From the NCBI RefSeq assembly GCF_039566955.1, contig NZ_CP154796.1, forward strand, positions 4,526,001 to 4,590,000: 64,000 nt of DNA. Direction: 5' to 3'. The notes beneath the pieces were generated by a model. The model saw only the letters and a list, made by a program, of their open reading frames with translations, was not told where the DNA came from and searched no databases. Positions within the stretch are counted from its first letter, which is position 1. The number at the start of each line of letters is the position of its first letter. The stretch is from Micromonospora sp. DSM 45708 (GTDB lineage: Bacteria; Actinomycetota; Actinomycetes; Mycobacteriales; Micromonosporaceae). Of this stretch, positions 7,146 to 17,445 are shown piece after piece. Position numbers and translations under genes: made by a program.

Positions 7146-9542
7146 GTGAACGCATCCGCCCTGCGACGGTCGGCCGTGACCGGCCTCGCGCTGGCCACGG
7201 CGGTCGCCGGCGTCGCCGTCGCGGCCTTCGCCCCGTCCGCCTCGGCCGCCGCCACCACCGTCTACGCGTCCCCCGGCGGCACCGGCAGCGGCTGCACCGC
7301 CACCCAGCCCTGTTCGCTGTCCACGGCCCAGGCCACGGTGCGCTCGCTGGTCGGCGGCATGTCCGACGACATCGTGGTGCAACTGTCCGACGGCGTCTAC
7401 CGGGTGACGTCGCCGCTGACGTTCGGCGCGGCCGACTCCGGCACGAACGGTCACACCGTGCGCTGGCAGGCCGCCACCGGGGCGCACCCGGTGATCAGCG
7501 GCGCGAAGCAGGTGACCGGCTGGTCCGTCGCGGACTCCGGCCGCAACATCTGGCGGGCGAGCGTCGGCGCCGGCCTGAACACCCGGCAGCTCTACGTCGA
7601 CGGCCAACTGGCCACCCGGGCCCGCACGGCGGTCAGCCGGTCGGACTTCAGCGCGTCGGCCACCGGCCTGCGGATCACCAACAGCAACCTGAACTACCTG
7701 AACAACCTGGCCAACGCCAACCGGGTCGAGGTGGAGGGCATCAACTCGTTCACCGACCGGTACTCGCCGGTGCAGAGCATCAGCGGCGGCCTGCTCACCA
7801 TGGCGCAGCCGGCCTGGAACAACAACAACTTCGGCTACGACACCCTGATGAACCCGTTCCGGGCCGGCCCGTTCTACCTGGTGAACGCGTACGAGTTCCT
7901 CGACTCCCCCGGCGAGTGGTACGTCGACACCGGCACCGGCACGCTCTACTACATCCCGCGCTCCGGGCAGAACATGTCCACCGTGGACGTCGAGTTCCCG
8001 GTCACGCAGTCGCTGGTCACCGTGGGCGGCAGCTACGCCAGCCCGGCGCACCACATCGCGTTCTCCGGCCTCACCTTCACCGGCACCAGTTGGCTGGGCC
8101 CCAGCAGCAACCAGGGCTGGGTCGACCAGCAGACCGGCTCGTACATCGCCGGCACCTGGTCGTGGCCCGGGTTCGGCTCCTGCACCTCCGGCTGCCAGCA
8201 GTTCGAGGCGGCCCGGCCGAACTGGTCCCAGATGCCCGCCGCGGTGCAGATCTCGGCCGCCAACACCATCACGTTCAGCGACTCCCAGTTCGTCAACCTG
8301 GGCCAGACCGCCGTGGGCATCGGCAACGACGCCAACGCGCACACCACCGGCGTCGGGCTGGGCGCCAGCAACATCACCGTCACCCGGTCCGAGATCGCCC
8401 GCAACGCCGCCGGCGGCTTCGTCATCGGCGGCGTGCGCGCCGACGCGCACCACCCGAGCGACTCCCGGATGACCAACCGGGACATCACCGTGAGCAACAA
8501 CCGCATCCACGACCTCGGCCTGGACTACCGCGGCATCAGCTCGGTGCTGCCCACGTACGTCACCAACGCCACGATCAGCCACAACGAGATCTACAACCTG
8601 CCGTACTCCGGCCTGACGATCGGGTACGGGTGGGGCGCCAACGACGCCGGCGGCAACAACGAGTACGCCCGTCGTGGCCTGTACAACTACCAGCCGCGCT
8701 ACAGCACCCCGACCACCGCGTCGAACAACCGCGTGATCGGCAACTACGTGCACGACGTGATGCAGCAGATGAACGACGGCGGGTGCATCTACACCCTGGG
8801 CTGGGACCCGAACGCGCTGATCAGCGAGAACTACTGCCTGCGGACCAACGGCTACTTCGGCGTCTACTTCGACGAGGGCTCCAAGTACTACACCGTCACC
8901 AACAACGTCTTCTCGAACACCGGCACCTGGGCCACCGCCAACTACTGGGGCGGCGAGAACATGGGCAACTGGACGCTCACCAACAACTGGTCGACGAACA
9001 ACAGCACCAACGTCACCAACGGCGACCGGGGCAACGTGGTCTCCGGCAACACGACGGTGAGCAACGGCAACTGGCCGGCCGGCGCGCAGACCGTGATGAA
9101 CGCCGCCGGCCCGCAGGGCTCCGGCGGCCCGACCACGCCGCCGCCGACCGGCAGCGCCCAGCAGATCGTCGGCGGGCAGTCCGGTCGCTGCGTGGACGTG
9201 CCCAACTCGTCCACGCAGAACGGCACCCAGGTCCAGCTCTGGGACTGCGGCAGCGCGACCGGCCAACGTTGGACCGTCACCGCCGGCCGACAGCTCCAGG
9301 TGTACGGCAGCAAGTGCCTGGACGCCAACGGCCAGGGCACCAGCAACGGCACCGCCGTGATCATCTGGGACTGCAACGGCCAGCCCAACCAGCAGTGGAC
9401 CGTCAACGCCAACGGCACCATCACCGGCCAGCAGTCCGGGCTCTGCCTGGACGCCAACGCCGCCGGCACCGCCAACGGCACCAAGCTGATCCTGTGGGCC
9501 TGCAACGGCGGGGCCAACCAGCAGTGGAGCCTGCGGGGCTGA
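7146..9542 (+). CDS. Secreted right-handed beta-helix protein with C-terminal CBM13 (ricin-type lectin)
   Basis: A 798-residue secreted protein. GTG 7146 is chosen over the upstream open frame because GGAGG precedes it and a clean signal peptide follows (AVAGVAVAAFAPSASA). The N-terminal and central part is a Pro/Asn-rich parallel beta-helix with an opening ASPGGTGSGC motif and LDSPGEWYVDTGTGTLYYIP, a pattern common in GH141-like and pectate-lyase-fold proteins. After a short Pro-rich linker, from about residue 670, three QxW repeats (GQRWTV, NQQWTV, NQQWSL) form a CBM13 trefoil. It probably acts on or binds extracellular plant polysaccharide, and operator candidates upstream place it under the nearby LacI protein. 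Confidence 0.82.
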   Translation: MNASALRRSAVTGLALATAVAGVAVAAFAPSASAAATTVYASPGGTGSGCTATQPCSLSTAQATVRSLVGGMSDDIVVQLSDGVYRVTSPLTFGAADSGTNGHTVRWQAATGAHPVISGAKQVTGWSVADSGRNIWRASVGAGLNTRQLYVDGQLATRARTAVSRSDFSASATGLRITNSNLNYLNNLANANRVEVEGINSFTDRYSPVQSISGGLLTMAQPAWNNNNFGYDTLMNPFRAGPFYLVNAYEFLDSPGEWYVDTGTGTLYYIPRSGQNMSTVDVEFPVTQSLVTVGGSYASPAHHIAFSGLTFTGTSWLGPSSNQGWVDQQTGSYIAGTWSWPGFGSCTSGCQQFEAARPNWSQMPAAVQISAANTITFSDSQFVNLGQTAVGIGNDANAHTTGVGLGASNITVTRSEIARNAAGGFVIGGVRADAHHPSDSRMTNRDITVSNNRIHDLGLDYRGISSVLPTYVTNATISHNEIYNLPYSGLTIGYGWGANDAGGNNEYARRGLYNYQPRYSTPTTASNNRVIGNYVHDVMQQMNDGGCIYTLGWDPNALISENYCLRTNGYFGVYFDEGSKYYTVTNNVFSNTGTWATANYWGGENMGNWTLTNNWSTNNSTNVTNGDRGNVVSGNTTVSNGNWPAGAQTVMNAAGPQGSGGPTTPPPTGSAQQIVGGQSGRCVDVPNSSTQNGTQVQLWDCGSATGQRWTVTAGRQLQVYGSKCLDANGQGTSNGTAVIIWDCNGQPNQQWTVNANGTITGQQSGLCLDANAAGTANGTKLILWACNGGANQQWSLRG

Positions 9543-9567
9543 CCGGGGCGGCGGCGAGGAGACGAGC

Positions 9568-10740
9568 GTGAAGGTCACCGGCTACCGCAGCCTCACCACC
9601 GCGCACGACTGGGGACGGCTGATCGGCGACGCCAACGGGGTGATGCCGGAGACGCGTACCGACGTGCCCGTGCTGATCCTGGAGACCGACGTCGGTCTGG
9701 AAGGCGTCGGTCTCGGCCCGCACGGGGACGTCGAGCGGGTCTTCCGCGCGGTCGACGGCGCCGATCCCCGCGCCGCTCCGGCGCTCTACGACCGGATGCT
9801 GAACCAGGTGTTCAAGACCGGTCACGCGGGTGCGACGTTCGGCACCGTCGGCGCGCTCGACATGGCGTTGTGGGACCTGAAGGCGAAGGCGGCGGACGAA
9901 CCGCTCTGGCGTACCGTCGGCGCCGCCGACCGGTTCGTCCCCGGCTACGCCTCCGGGCTCGACATCGCGCTCGACGACGACGCGCTCGCGCGGCTGTACG
10001 AGCGCTTCGCCGAACGGGGCTTCGACGCCGCCAAGCTCAAGGGCGGCCACGACGTCGAACGGGACCGACGCCGGCTGGAGGCGGTCCGGGAGATCCTCGG
10101 CCGCAACTCCCCCCGCCCGGCGCTGATGCTCGACGCCAACGAGGCGTGGAACCGCGCCCAGGCCGTCCGGTTCGTCACCGCGCTGGAGCGTACCGTCGAC
10201 CTGACCTGGGTCGAGGAGCCGGTGCGCCGGTGGGACGCGGCCGGCCTCGCGTCGGTGCGCCACGGCGTCCGGGCGGCGGTCGCCACCGGCGAGAACCTCA
10301 CCGGCCTGGAGCAGTTCCGACCCCTGCTGGACGCGGACGCCGTCGACGTCGTCCAGGTGGGCAGCGTCTGGGGCATCACCCACTTCCTGCGGACCGCCGC
10401 GGTCGCGCACGGGCGGGACCTGCCGGTGAGCCCGGTGGCCTACCACGCCAACCCGCTCGCGGCCGCCGCCGCAGCGGTGCCCAACCACCTGGCGTGCGAG
10501 GTCCAGGACTTCACCTGGCCGATCGGGCTGGCGGTCGACCAGGAGATCGCGGACGGCGGCATCGTCCTCGGCGACCGGCCGGGCCTGGGCATCCAGGTCG
10601 ACGAGCAGCGCATCGCGGCCACCCGGGCGTCCACCTCGGCGGGGGGGGGGCGCGCCGGCCTGCGGCTGGTCCCCGACCCCGCAGCTACCGTCCCTCGCCG
10701 CCGCCCGGCCCGGCCAACCGGCGCCGCTGCCACGAGGTGA
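9568..10740 (+). CDS. Mandelate racemase/muconate-lactonizing enzyme family protein (enolase superfamily)
   Basis: A 390-residue enzyme, probably a sugar-acid dehydratase or epimerase. Mandelate-racemase-subgroup residues are visible in order: KxK (AAKLKGG, about 156-158), metal ligands in LDANEAW (about 189), EEP (about 217) and TGEN (about 240), a DVVQVG Asp, the catalytic His in SPVAYHAN (about 294) and the ACEVQD Glu (about 312). The last 35 or so residues after DRPGLGIQVDE are atypical. They follow a run of ten G bases and overlap the convergent GntR gene by 56 bases, so the C-terminus may be wrong or slippage-prone. It sits 25 bases after the beta-helix gene. Confidence 0.85.
   Translation: MKVTGYRSLTTAHDWGRLIGDANGVMPETRTDVPVLILETDVGLEGVGLGPHGDVERVFRAVDGADPRAAPALYDRMLNQVFKTGHAGATFGTVGALDMALWDLKAKAADEPLWRTVGAADRFVPGYASGLDIALDDDALARLYERFAERGFDAAKLKGGHDVERDRRRLEAVREILGRNSPRPALMLDANEAWNRAQAVRFVTALERTVDLTWVEEPVRRWDAAGLASVRHGVRAAVATGENLTGLEQFRPLLDADAVDVVQVGSVWGITHFLRTAAVAHGRDLPVSPVAYHANPLAAAAAAVPNHLACEVQDFTWPIGLAVDQEIADGGIVLGDRPGLGIQVDEQRIAATRASTSAGGGRAGLRLVPDPAATVPRRRPARPTGAAATR
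10641..10650 (+). repeat. Homopolymer run of ten G
   Basis: Ten consecutive G bases lie inside the enolase-superfamily gene, right where its family homology seems to end. Such runs cause both sequencing indels and polymerase slippage. Confidence 0.9.
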
Positions 10741-11437
10741 CGATGTGGTCCCGCATGGCGCGTTCGGCGGCGGCCACGTCCTGGCGGGCGATGGCGTCGA
10801 CCACCCGCGCGTGCTCGTCGAGCGTCGACTCGAACGCGCTCTCGTACGCCATTCCGTGGTACCGGCTGCTCTCCATCGCGCGCCGGTAGAGGCGCTTGCA
10901 GATGTTCTCCGCCAGGCGGTTCCCGGACAGCTCCATGACGGTGAAGTGGAAGACCACGTCCGCCTGCCGGAACGAGTCGGTCTCGTGCCGGATCTCGCGC
11001 ATCACGGCGACCGCGTGCTCGACGCGGGCCAGTTCCTCCGGCGTACGCCGGCTCGCCAGCGTGCCCGCCATGGCCGCCTCCAGGCTGCCGCGCACGACGG
11101 TCAGCTCGTCCAGGACGCCGAGCGACTCGTCGTTGTCGATGAGCGCGGAGAGCACGACCGGGTCCAGCATGTTCCACGAGCCGACCCGGGCCACCTGGGT
11201 GCCCCGGCCCTGCGAGACCACCACCAGGCCCTTCTCCTCGAGCCGCTTCACCGACTCCCGGATCACCGTCCGGCTCACGCCGAAGTGCTCGCTGAGCGGC
11301 CCCTCCGGCGGGAGGAGCTGTCCCGCGCCGAGCTGGCCGGTGACGATCAGCTCGACCAGCTCACTCACCACCGCCACCCCCAACCGCTCCGCCGGGCGGC
11401 GGGGCGGAAAGGCGAACCCGTCCAGGCGAGCCGTCAT
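10685..11437 (-). CDS. GntR-family (FadR subfamily) transcriptional regulator
   Basis: About 250 residues. The N-terminal winged helix is clear: LLPPEGPLSEHFGVSRTVIRESVKRLEEKGLV with the GRGTQVA wing. The C-terminal all-helical FCD domain has metal/ligand-type residues (FHFTVMELSGNR, DEHARVVDAI). An in-frame GTG lies at 11443, but ATG 11437 has better spacing to TAGGG. It converges on the sugar-acid enzyme gene and probably controls it. FCD regulators typically sense small carboxylates such as sugar acids. Confidence 0.9.
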   Translation of the reverse strand: MTARLDGFAFPPRRPAERLGVAVVSELVELIVTGQLGAGQLLPPEGPLSEHFGVSRTVIRESVKRLEEKGLVVVSQGRGTQVARVGSWNMLDPVVLSALIDNDESLGVLDELTVVRGSLEAAMAGTLASRRTPEELARVEHAVAVMREIRHETDSFRQADVVFHFTVMELSGNRLAENICKRLYRRAMESSRYHGMAYESAFESTLDEHARVVDAIARQDVAAAERAMRDHIVTSWQRRRLAGPGGGEGR

Positions 11438-11547
11438 GCGCACACCCTAGTGCAGCGCCACGGCCGTCCTTCGACGTCGCGACCGGATCACGCGCCGACC
11501 GCGTCCGGCCCGGCGGGCGCGTCGGCGGGCCGGCCCGGGCCCGGCCG

Positions 11548-12015
11548 TCACGCGGTGAGCAGCCGCTCGATCCGCGCGTACTCGGCGGACATCTCGGGGG
11601 TGGCCAGGAAGTCGTCGAGGTCGGCCGGGACCCGGTAGTCGACCTGCTCGACCGCGCGGACGGCAAGCTCGTGGATCTCGTCGCGCCGGCCCGTCTCCAG
11701 ATAGGTCGTCCAGTGTTCGAGCGCCGAGACGGCGATGAGGAGTTCCGGATCCATGTCCCCGTCGCTGAGGACGCCGTCGTCGATGCGCGTGAGCAGCGCG
11801 CGCAGCTCGGCCGCGCCGGCCGTCGAGGCGTTCGCCCGGGCGACGGTGAACGCCGCCGACGCGTCGTCGTCGAGCTCGCCCGCGGCGGCGATCCCGGGCA
11901 GTTCCTCGTCCCGGACGACCCGGGCCACCGTCTCGGCGCCGAAGGCGCGGAGCGCCTCGTCGCGGGCACCGGCGACCAACCCGCGGACGGCCGCCTCGAA
12001 TTCCTGGTATCTCAC
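11548..12015 (-). CDS. Hypothetical acidic alpha-helical protein
   Basis: A 155-residue soluble protein rich in Ala, Glu and Asp with no signal peptide or membrane segment. The central part (VSALEHWTTYLETGRRDEIHELAVRAVEQVDY) suggests a helical bundle of the sort seen in small YjaG/DUF416-like or immunity-like proteins, but the resemblance is too weak for a call. It stands alone between a GntR gene and a membrane protein gene, all on the minus strand, 110 bases from the former. Codon use matches the host. Confidence 0.65.
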   Translation of the reverse strand: MRYQEFEAAVRGLVAGARDEALRAFGAETVARVVRDEELPGIAAAGELDDDASAAFTVARANASTAGAAELRALLTRIDDGVLSDGDMDPELLIAVSALEHWTTYLETGRRDEIHELAVRAVEQVDYRVPADLDDFLATPEMSAEYARIERLLTA

Positions 12016-12046
12016 GGCCGCAGTCTAGGGACGGCCACCGACGAGG

Positions 12047-12544
12047 TCACCGGGACCGGAGCAGGCCGCGTCCGGCCAGGAACGCGCGCAGCGTCTCGTC
12101 GTCCCCGGCGGCCATCAACCGGCGCGGGATCACGGTGGCCGGCATCCGGCCCACGTACACGATCCAGAACTCCGGGCTGTCCGTGACCCGGGTGACCCCG
12201 TCCCACGCGATGCCGCCGGACTCCGAGCCGCTGCGCATCATGATGTTGTCGTCGGTGATGTCGTAGCCGCCCTCGACGGCGTAGTCACCGGAGCGGCGGC
12301 GGGCGCGCCACCGGACCCACGGCGAGTAGAGCATCGACAGCAGGCCGGCCACGAGCATCGACGTCCACAGCGGCGCGACCCGATCGCCCCACCCGAACGC
12401 CCCCGAGGCGACCAGGCCGACCACCCCGACCGCCGCCAGCGCCGCGCCGAGGCGGCCGAACGGGCGCAGCCGGACCCCGCTGAGCGCGGCGGCCACCCGG
12501 CCCGGGTAGGCGGGATCGGCCGGTACGTCGAAACGGATGTGCAC
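12047..12544 (-). CDS. Membrane protein with YcxB-like C-terminal domain
   Basis: A 165-residue protein. The frame is open upstream to 13276, but GTG 12544 begins a plausible N-terminus (HIRFDVPADPAYPG), and the rest of the longer frame is a shadow of the 13098 gene leader. Two hydrophobic segments (about residues 30-75) are followed by a cytosolic domain with GGYDITDDNIMMRSGSESGGIAWDGVTRV, a pattern of YcxB-like/PH-like domains. The ending is YVGRMPATVIPRRLM followed by a short basic tail. The function of this family is unknown. Confidence 0.7.
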   Translation of the reverse strand: MHIRFDVPADPAYPGRVAAALSGVRLRPFGRLGAALAAVGVVGLVASGAFGWGDRVAPLWTSMLVAGLLSMLYSPWVRWRARRRSGDYAVEGGYDITDDNIMMRSGSESGGIAWDGVTRVTDSPEFWIVYVGRMPATVIPRRLMAAGDDETLRAFLAGRGLLRSR

Positions 12545-12791
12545 GCCTCGCACCCTAGCCTGCGCTCCGGACGGACCAGAGGTCCGCCGCGCTCGACGGC
12601 CGACCGCCGCGTGGTGATCGTTCACTATCGGGGCGAGCCGACCGCCGCGCCAAAACTTTCGGGCGGCCGGACGGGGTTTTTGATCAGTCCACATGACCCT
12701 GAGCTGTGCATCTGGCCGAACGCCGACGGATCTCGGCCATACACCGAGAGGCGGCATCGGTGCGTTTACCGCAATGCTTCCGGTTGAAGAT

Positions 12792-12841
12792 GTTATCGAT
12801 AACCTGCTATCTTTCGGCACGGGAGCGCAGGGCACGCTCCC
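12792..12841. promoter_or_regulatory. Palindromic operator candidate upstream of esterase gene
   Basis: GTTATCGATAAC at 12792-12803 is a perfect 12-base palindrome of LacI type, different from the CGAATCGATTCG sites of the importer region. A second inverted repeat, GGGAGCG and CGCTCCC separated by seven bases, follows at 12821-12841. It contains the half-sites of the cellobiose regulator CebR (known box TGGGAGCGCTCCCA) but with wrong spacing, so it may only be a hairpin. The 550-base gap before the esterase shows no other feature. Confidence 0.5.
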
Positions 12842-13097
12842 ACGACCGGTCGACCGGCACGGCGCCGCACAGGCCCTTCCCGCCGCCCGACCGGCCGGTG
12901 ACCGGTCCGGGCCGCTCCGCCGACGCCAGCCGACCGGAGGGCGCTGCCCGGACGCCGTTCCGGCCCGGCCGCACCGCTCCCCCACGCCACCTCGCAGGCG
13001 ACCCCGGCACGGCTTCCGCCCCGGCGGCACGTCGCGGTCGCCGGGCACCCACGCGCACCCCACCGGCACCACATCGACGGCACGGAGGCAAGCAATC

Positions 13098-14402
13098 GTG
13101 AAACGTACCCCGCTTCTCCCATCCCTCGCCGCGGCGGCCGTGTTCCTCGCGGCAGCCGCGGGCGGCGTGCTGAGCGGCGGCCTCGGCCCCGCGGCGCAGG
13201 CCGCGACGAACGGCACGCTCGCGGCGACCGCCGGCTGCGGCAAGGCCCCCACGCTCACCAACGGGACCCGCACCATCTCCAGCAGCGGACAGAACCGCAG
13301 CTACATCCTGCGCATCCCGGACGGGTACGACCGCAACCACCCGTACCGGCTCGTCTTCGGCTTCCACTGGCTGAACGGCTCCGCGAACAACGTCGCCTCG
13401 GCCGGCTACTACGGGCTCCTGCCGCTGTCGAACAACAGCACGATCTTCGTCGCGCCGCAGGGCATCGACAACGGCTGGGCCAACACCAACGGCCGGGACC
13501 TGACGCTCTTCGACGACATCTCCCGGCAGGTCGAGAACGACCTCTGCGTCGACACCACCCAGCGGTTCGCGCTCGGCTGGAGCTACGGCGGCGCCATGAG
13601 CTACGCGGTGGCGTGCGCCCGGCCCACCGTCATCCGCGCGGTGACGGTGCTGTCCGGCGCCAACCTCAGCGGCTGCAACGGCGGCACCCAGCCCGTCGCC
13701 TACTTCGGCATCCACGGCACCCACGACAGCGTGCTGAACATCTCCATGGGCCGGTCGCTGCGCGACACGTTCGTCCGGAACAACGGCTGCACCGCGCAGA
13801 GCCCCCGTGAGCCGGCCCTGAACAGCTTCACCCACATCACCACCGCCTACGCGGGCTGCCGGGCCGGATACCCGGTGCAGTGGGCCGCCTTCGACGGCGA
13901 CCACACGCCGAGCCCGGTGGACGGATCGGGCAGCCCGAACGACTCCCGGACCTGGACCTCGGGGGAGATCTGGCGGTTCTTCAGCCAGTTCGAGTCGACC
14001 ACCCCGCCGACCACGGCCCCGCCGACCAGCACGCCGCCCACGAGCACGCCGCCCACCACGACCCCGCCCACGACGACACCGCCGACGACTCCCCCGCCGA
14101 CCGGCTGCGCGGCCAGCTACCGCACCGTCAACACCTGGCCGGGCGGTTTCCAGGGTGAGGTCACCGTGGCCAACAACACCACCGCCACGATCAACGGCTG
14201 GACGGTACGGCTGACCCTGGCCTCCGGTCAGGCCATCAGCAGCCTCTGGGGCGGCGTCAACACCGGCACCACCGGCACCGTGTCGGTCCAGAACGCCCCC
14301 TACAACGGCACGTTGGGCGTGAACGCCTCGACCACCTTCGGGTTCACCGCCACCGGCAACGGCGCCACCGCGCCCGGCAACGTCAGCTGCACCGGTTCCT
14401 GA
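13098..14402 (+). CDS. Secreted CE1-type esterase (feruloyl/acetylxylan esterase-like) with CBM2
   Basis: 434 residues. GTG 13098 follows GGAGG and begins a signal peptide ending in AQAATNG. The catalytic domain is an alpha/beta hydrolase of the LpqC/polyhydroxybutyrate depolymerase type, with the nucleophile Ser in GWSYGGAMS at about residue 158, an FGIHGTHD segment carrying the probable Asp, and the His in GDHTPSP. A Thr/Pro linker of STPPT and TTPPT repeats leads to a CBM2 domain with conserved Trp and the YNGTLG motif. It likely removes ester groups from hemicellulose. A strong hairpin follows the stop codon. Confidence 0.88.
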   Translation: MKRTPLLPSLAAAAVFLAAAAGGVLSGGLGPAAQAATNGTLAATAGCGKAPTLTNGTRTISSSGQNRSYILRIPDGYDRNHPYRLVFGFHWLNGSANNVASAGYYGLLPLSNNSTIFVAPQGIDNGWANTNGRDLTLFDDISRQVENDLCVDTTQRFALGWSYGGAMSYAVACARPTVIRAVTVLSGANLSGCNGGTQPVAYFGIHGTHDSVLNISMGRSLRDTFVRNNGCTAQSPREPALNSFTHITTAYAGCRAGYPVQWAAFDGDHTPSPVDGSGSPNDSRTWTSGEIWRFFSQFESTTPPTTAPPTSTPPTSTPPTTTPPTTTPPTTPPPTGCAASYRTVNTWPGGFQGEVTVANNTTATINGWTVRLTLASGQAISSLWGGVNTGTTGTVSVQNAPYNGTLGVNASTTFGFTATGNGATAPGNVSCTGS

Positions 14403-14413
14403 CGACGCGGACC

Positions 14414-14445
14414 CGGGGCCCGGAGCCGTCCGGCTCCGGGCCCCG
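14414..14445 (+). terminator. Hairpin terminator after esterase gene
   Basis: A perfect 14-base GC-rich stem (14414-14427 with 14432-14445) with a four-base loop, 12 bases after the stop. There is no T-tract, as is common in high-GC actinomycetes. Confidence 0.75.
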
Positions 14446-14514
14446 CGGTTCCCCTGCACGGGACACCGCCGGTACGTACAGTGCGGGGACAGCGCCGTCG
14501 CGAAGAGGAGAGCC

Positions 14515-14934
14515 ATGTCGAAGCCGCCGCTGCCCGAGCCCGCCGTCGCCATGCTGCGCAAGCCGAACCCCGCCGTGATCGCCACGCTGCGCCCCGACGG
14601 GCAGCCGGTGTCCGCGGCCACCTGGTACCTGTGGGACGACGGCCGGATCCTGGTGAACATGGACGAGGGGCGCCGCCGGTTGGGCCACCTGCGCAACGAC
14701 CCCCGGGTCACCCTCACCGTGCTGGACGAACAGGGCTGGTACACCCACGTCAGCATCATCGGCCACGTCGTGGAGCTGCGGGACGACACGGACCTGGCGG
14801 ACATCGACCGGCTCGCCCGGCACTACACGGGACAGCCGTACCCGCGACGGGAACGCCGCCGGGTCAGCGCGTCGATCGAGATCGACCGCTGGCACGGGTG
14901 GGGCGCGCTCAAGGACAGCAGCCAGATCGGCTGA
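14515..14934 (+). CDS. PPOX-class (split beta-barrel) flavin/F420-dependent oxidoreductase
   Basis: A 139-residue protein of the pyridoxamine-5'-phosphate-oxidase-like fold. Typical signatures are NPAVIATLRPDGQPVSAATWYLWDDGRILVN and RRRLGHLRNDPRVTLTVLD, the cofactor-binding strands, and a closing WHGWGALKD. In actinomycetes most small members of this type bind F420 rather than FMN, which is an inference. ATG 14515 has GAGGAG nine bases upstream. The metallopeptidase gene follows after 22 bases, so they may be co-transcribed, but no functional link is evident. Confidence 0.85.
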   Translation: MSKPPLPEPAVAMLRKPNPAVIATLRPDGQPVSAATWYLWDDGRILVNMDEGRRRLGHLRNDPRVTLTVLDEQGWYTHVSIIGHVVELRDDTDLADIDRLARHYTGQPYPRRERRRVSASIEIDRWHGWGALKDSSQIG

Positions 14935-14956
14935 GCCGGCCGGGCGAGGAGTTCGC

Positions 14957-15691
14957 ATGTCCGCTCGACCGGGCCGGTGGCGGCGCTGGCGCCGGGTGGT
15001 GGCCGGCGTGGTCGTCCTGACGGTGACCGCGACGGCCGCGCTGGTCCTGGCGTACCCGTCGGCCGCCGCCACCACCTGCCCCCGCTGCTACGGGCTGGTG
15101 CCGGTGCGGCACGGCCTCTACGCCGAACCCGACCTGTCGGACGCCGACCGGCAGCGGCTGATCGAGGTGTACCGCGACGCGAACCAGCGGGTCGACGACT
15201 TCTACCAGGGGCGCGAGAGTGACCCGACCGTGCTCGCCTGCCTCACGTCCGACTGTTACCGGCGGATCGGTGGCGGCGGCGAGCGCGGGATCGCGATCCG
15301 CAACCGGGCGCTGATGCTCTCGCCCCGGGGCATCTCGCCGGTGATCGCCGCGCACGAACTCTCGCACGTGGAGTTCCACGCGCGCCTCGGTTCCCGGCGC
15401 GACGAGGTTCCGCAGTGGTTCGACGAGGGGCTCGCCGTGCTGGTTTCCGACGACCGGCGGTACCTCGCGCCGCCGACCGCCCCGGACCGCTGCCGGGACG
15501 CCGCGCCGGGACCACTGCCGGGGACGCTGGACGCCTGGCTGCGCGCTGCCGGCGCGGACGAGCAGGTGTACGCCAGGGCCGCCTGCCGGGTCCACCGGTG
15601 GGTGGCGGCACACGGCGGGCGGGCGGCCGTGCCCGACCTCGCCGAGCGGCTCCGCCGCGGTGAATCCTTCGCCACGCTCGTCGACGACTGA
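14957..15691 (+). CDS. Membrane-tethered or secreted HExxH metallopeptidase
   Basis: 244 residues. A basic N-terminus (WRRWRR) is followed by one hydrophobic segment ending near PSAAA, a signal peptide or anchor. The exported domain has VIAAHELSHVEFHAR (about residue 135), a zinc HExxH motif, and about 20 residues later WFDEGLAVLV, giving the third ligand Glu of gluzincin-type peptidases. Cysteine pairs (TCPRCYG, CLTSDCYRR) suggest disulfides outside the cell. Such peptidase-MA-like proteins are of unknown substrate. The start ATG is preceded by GAGGAG. A perfect nine-base hairpin lies 28 bases after the stop. Confidence 0.8.
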   Translation: MSARPGRWRRWRRVVAGVVVLTVTATAALVLAYPSAAATTCPRCYGLVPVRHGLYAEPDLSDADRQRLIEVYRDANQRVDDFYQGRESDPTVLACLTSDCYRRIGGGGERGIAIRNRALMLSPRGISPVIAAHELSHVEFHARLGSRRDEVPQWFDEGLAVLVSDDRRYLAPPTAPDRCRDAAPGPLPGTLDAWLRAAGADEQVYARAACRVHRWVAAHGGRAAVPDLAERLRRGESFATLVDD

Positions 15692-15719
15692 CCCGTTGCG
15701 AACCGGTCGAAAAACAAAG

Positions 15720-15742
15720 GGCAAGGAGCAGAACTCCTTGCC
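15720..15742. terminator. Hairpin terminator after metallopeptidase gene
   Basis: A perfect nine-base stem GGCAAGGAG/CTCCTTGCC with loop CAGAA. An A-rich tract precedes it, so on the minus strand it looks like a classical stem followed by T residues. It separates the peptidase gene from the monooxygenase promoter. Confidence 0.7.
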
Positions 15743-15750
15743 ACTATTAA

Positions 15751-17328
<1,578 letters not shown>

Positions 17329-17386
17329 CCCTGCCGACCGTCGGACGCTCCGCCGGCCCGCCCGGTCCCCTGAGCAGGGCCGGACG

Positions 17387-17425
17387 GTCCAGGGTGTGGT
17401 CGCCCGGCCGGACCACACCCTGGAC
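17387..17425. terminator. Bidirectional hairpin terminator
   Basis: A perfect 15-base inverted repeat (17387-17401 with 17411-17425, nine-base loop) between the convergent monooxygenase and Cip1-like genes. Confidence 0.8.
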
Positions 17426-17445
17426 ACGTCCACGATCCCGGCGGG

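Noticed and set aside
7035..9578. An 847-codon open frame opposite the beta-helix gene
   Set aside because: It is a high-GC antisense shadow without any family motif; the plus strand has signal peptide, beta-helix and CBM13.
12807..14804. A 665-codon open frame opposite the esterase
   Set aside because: It spans the esterase, a terminator and the next gene start, with no ribosome site or domain.
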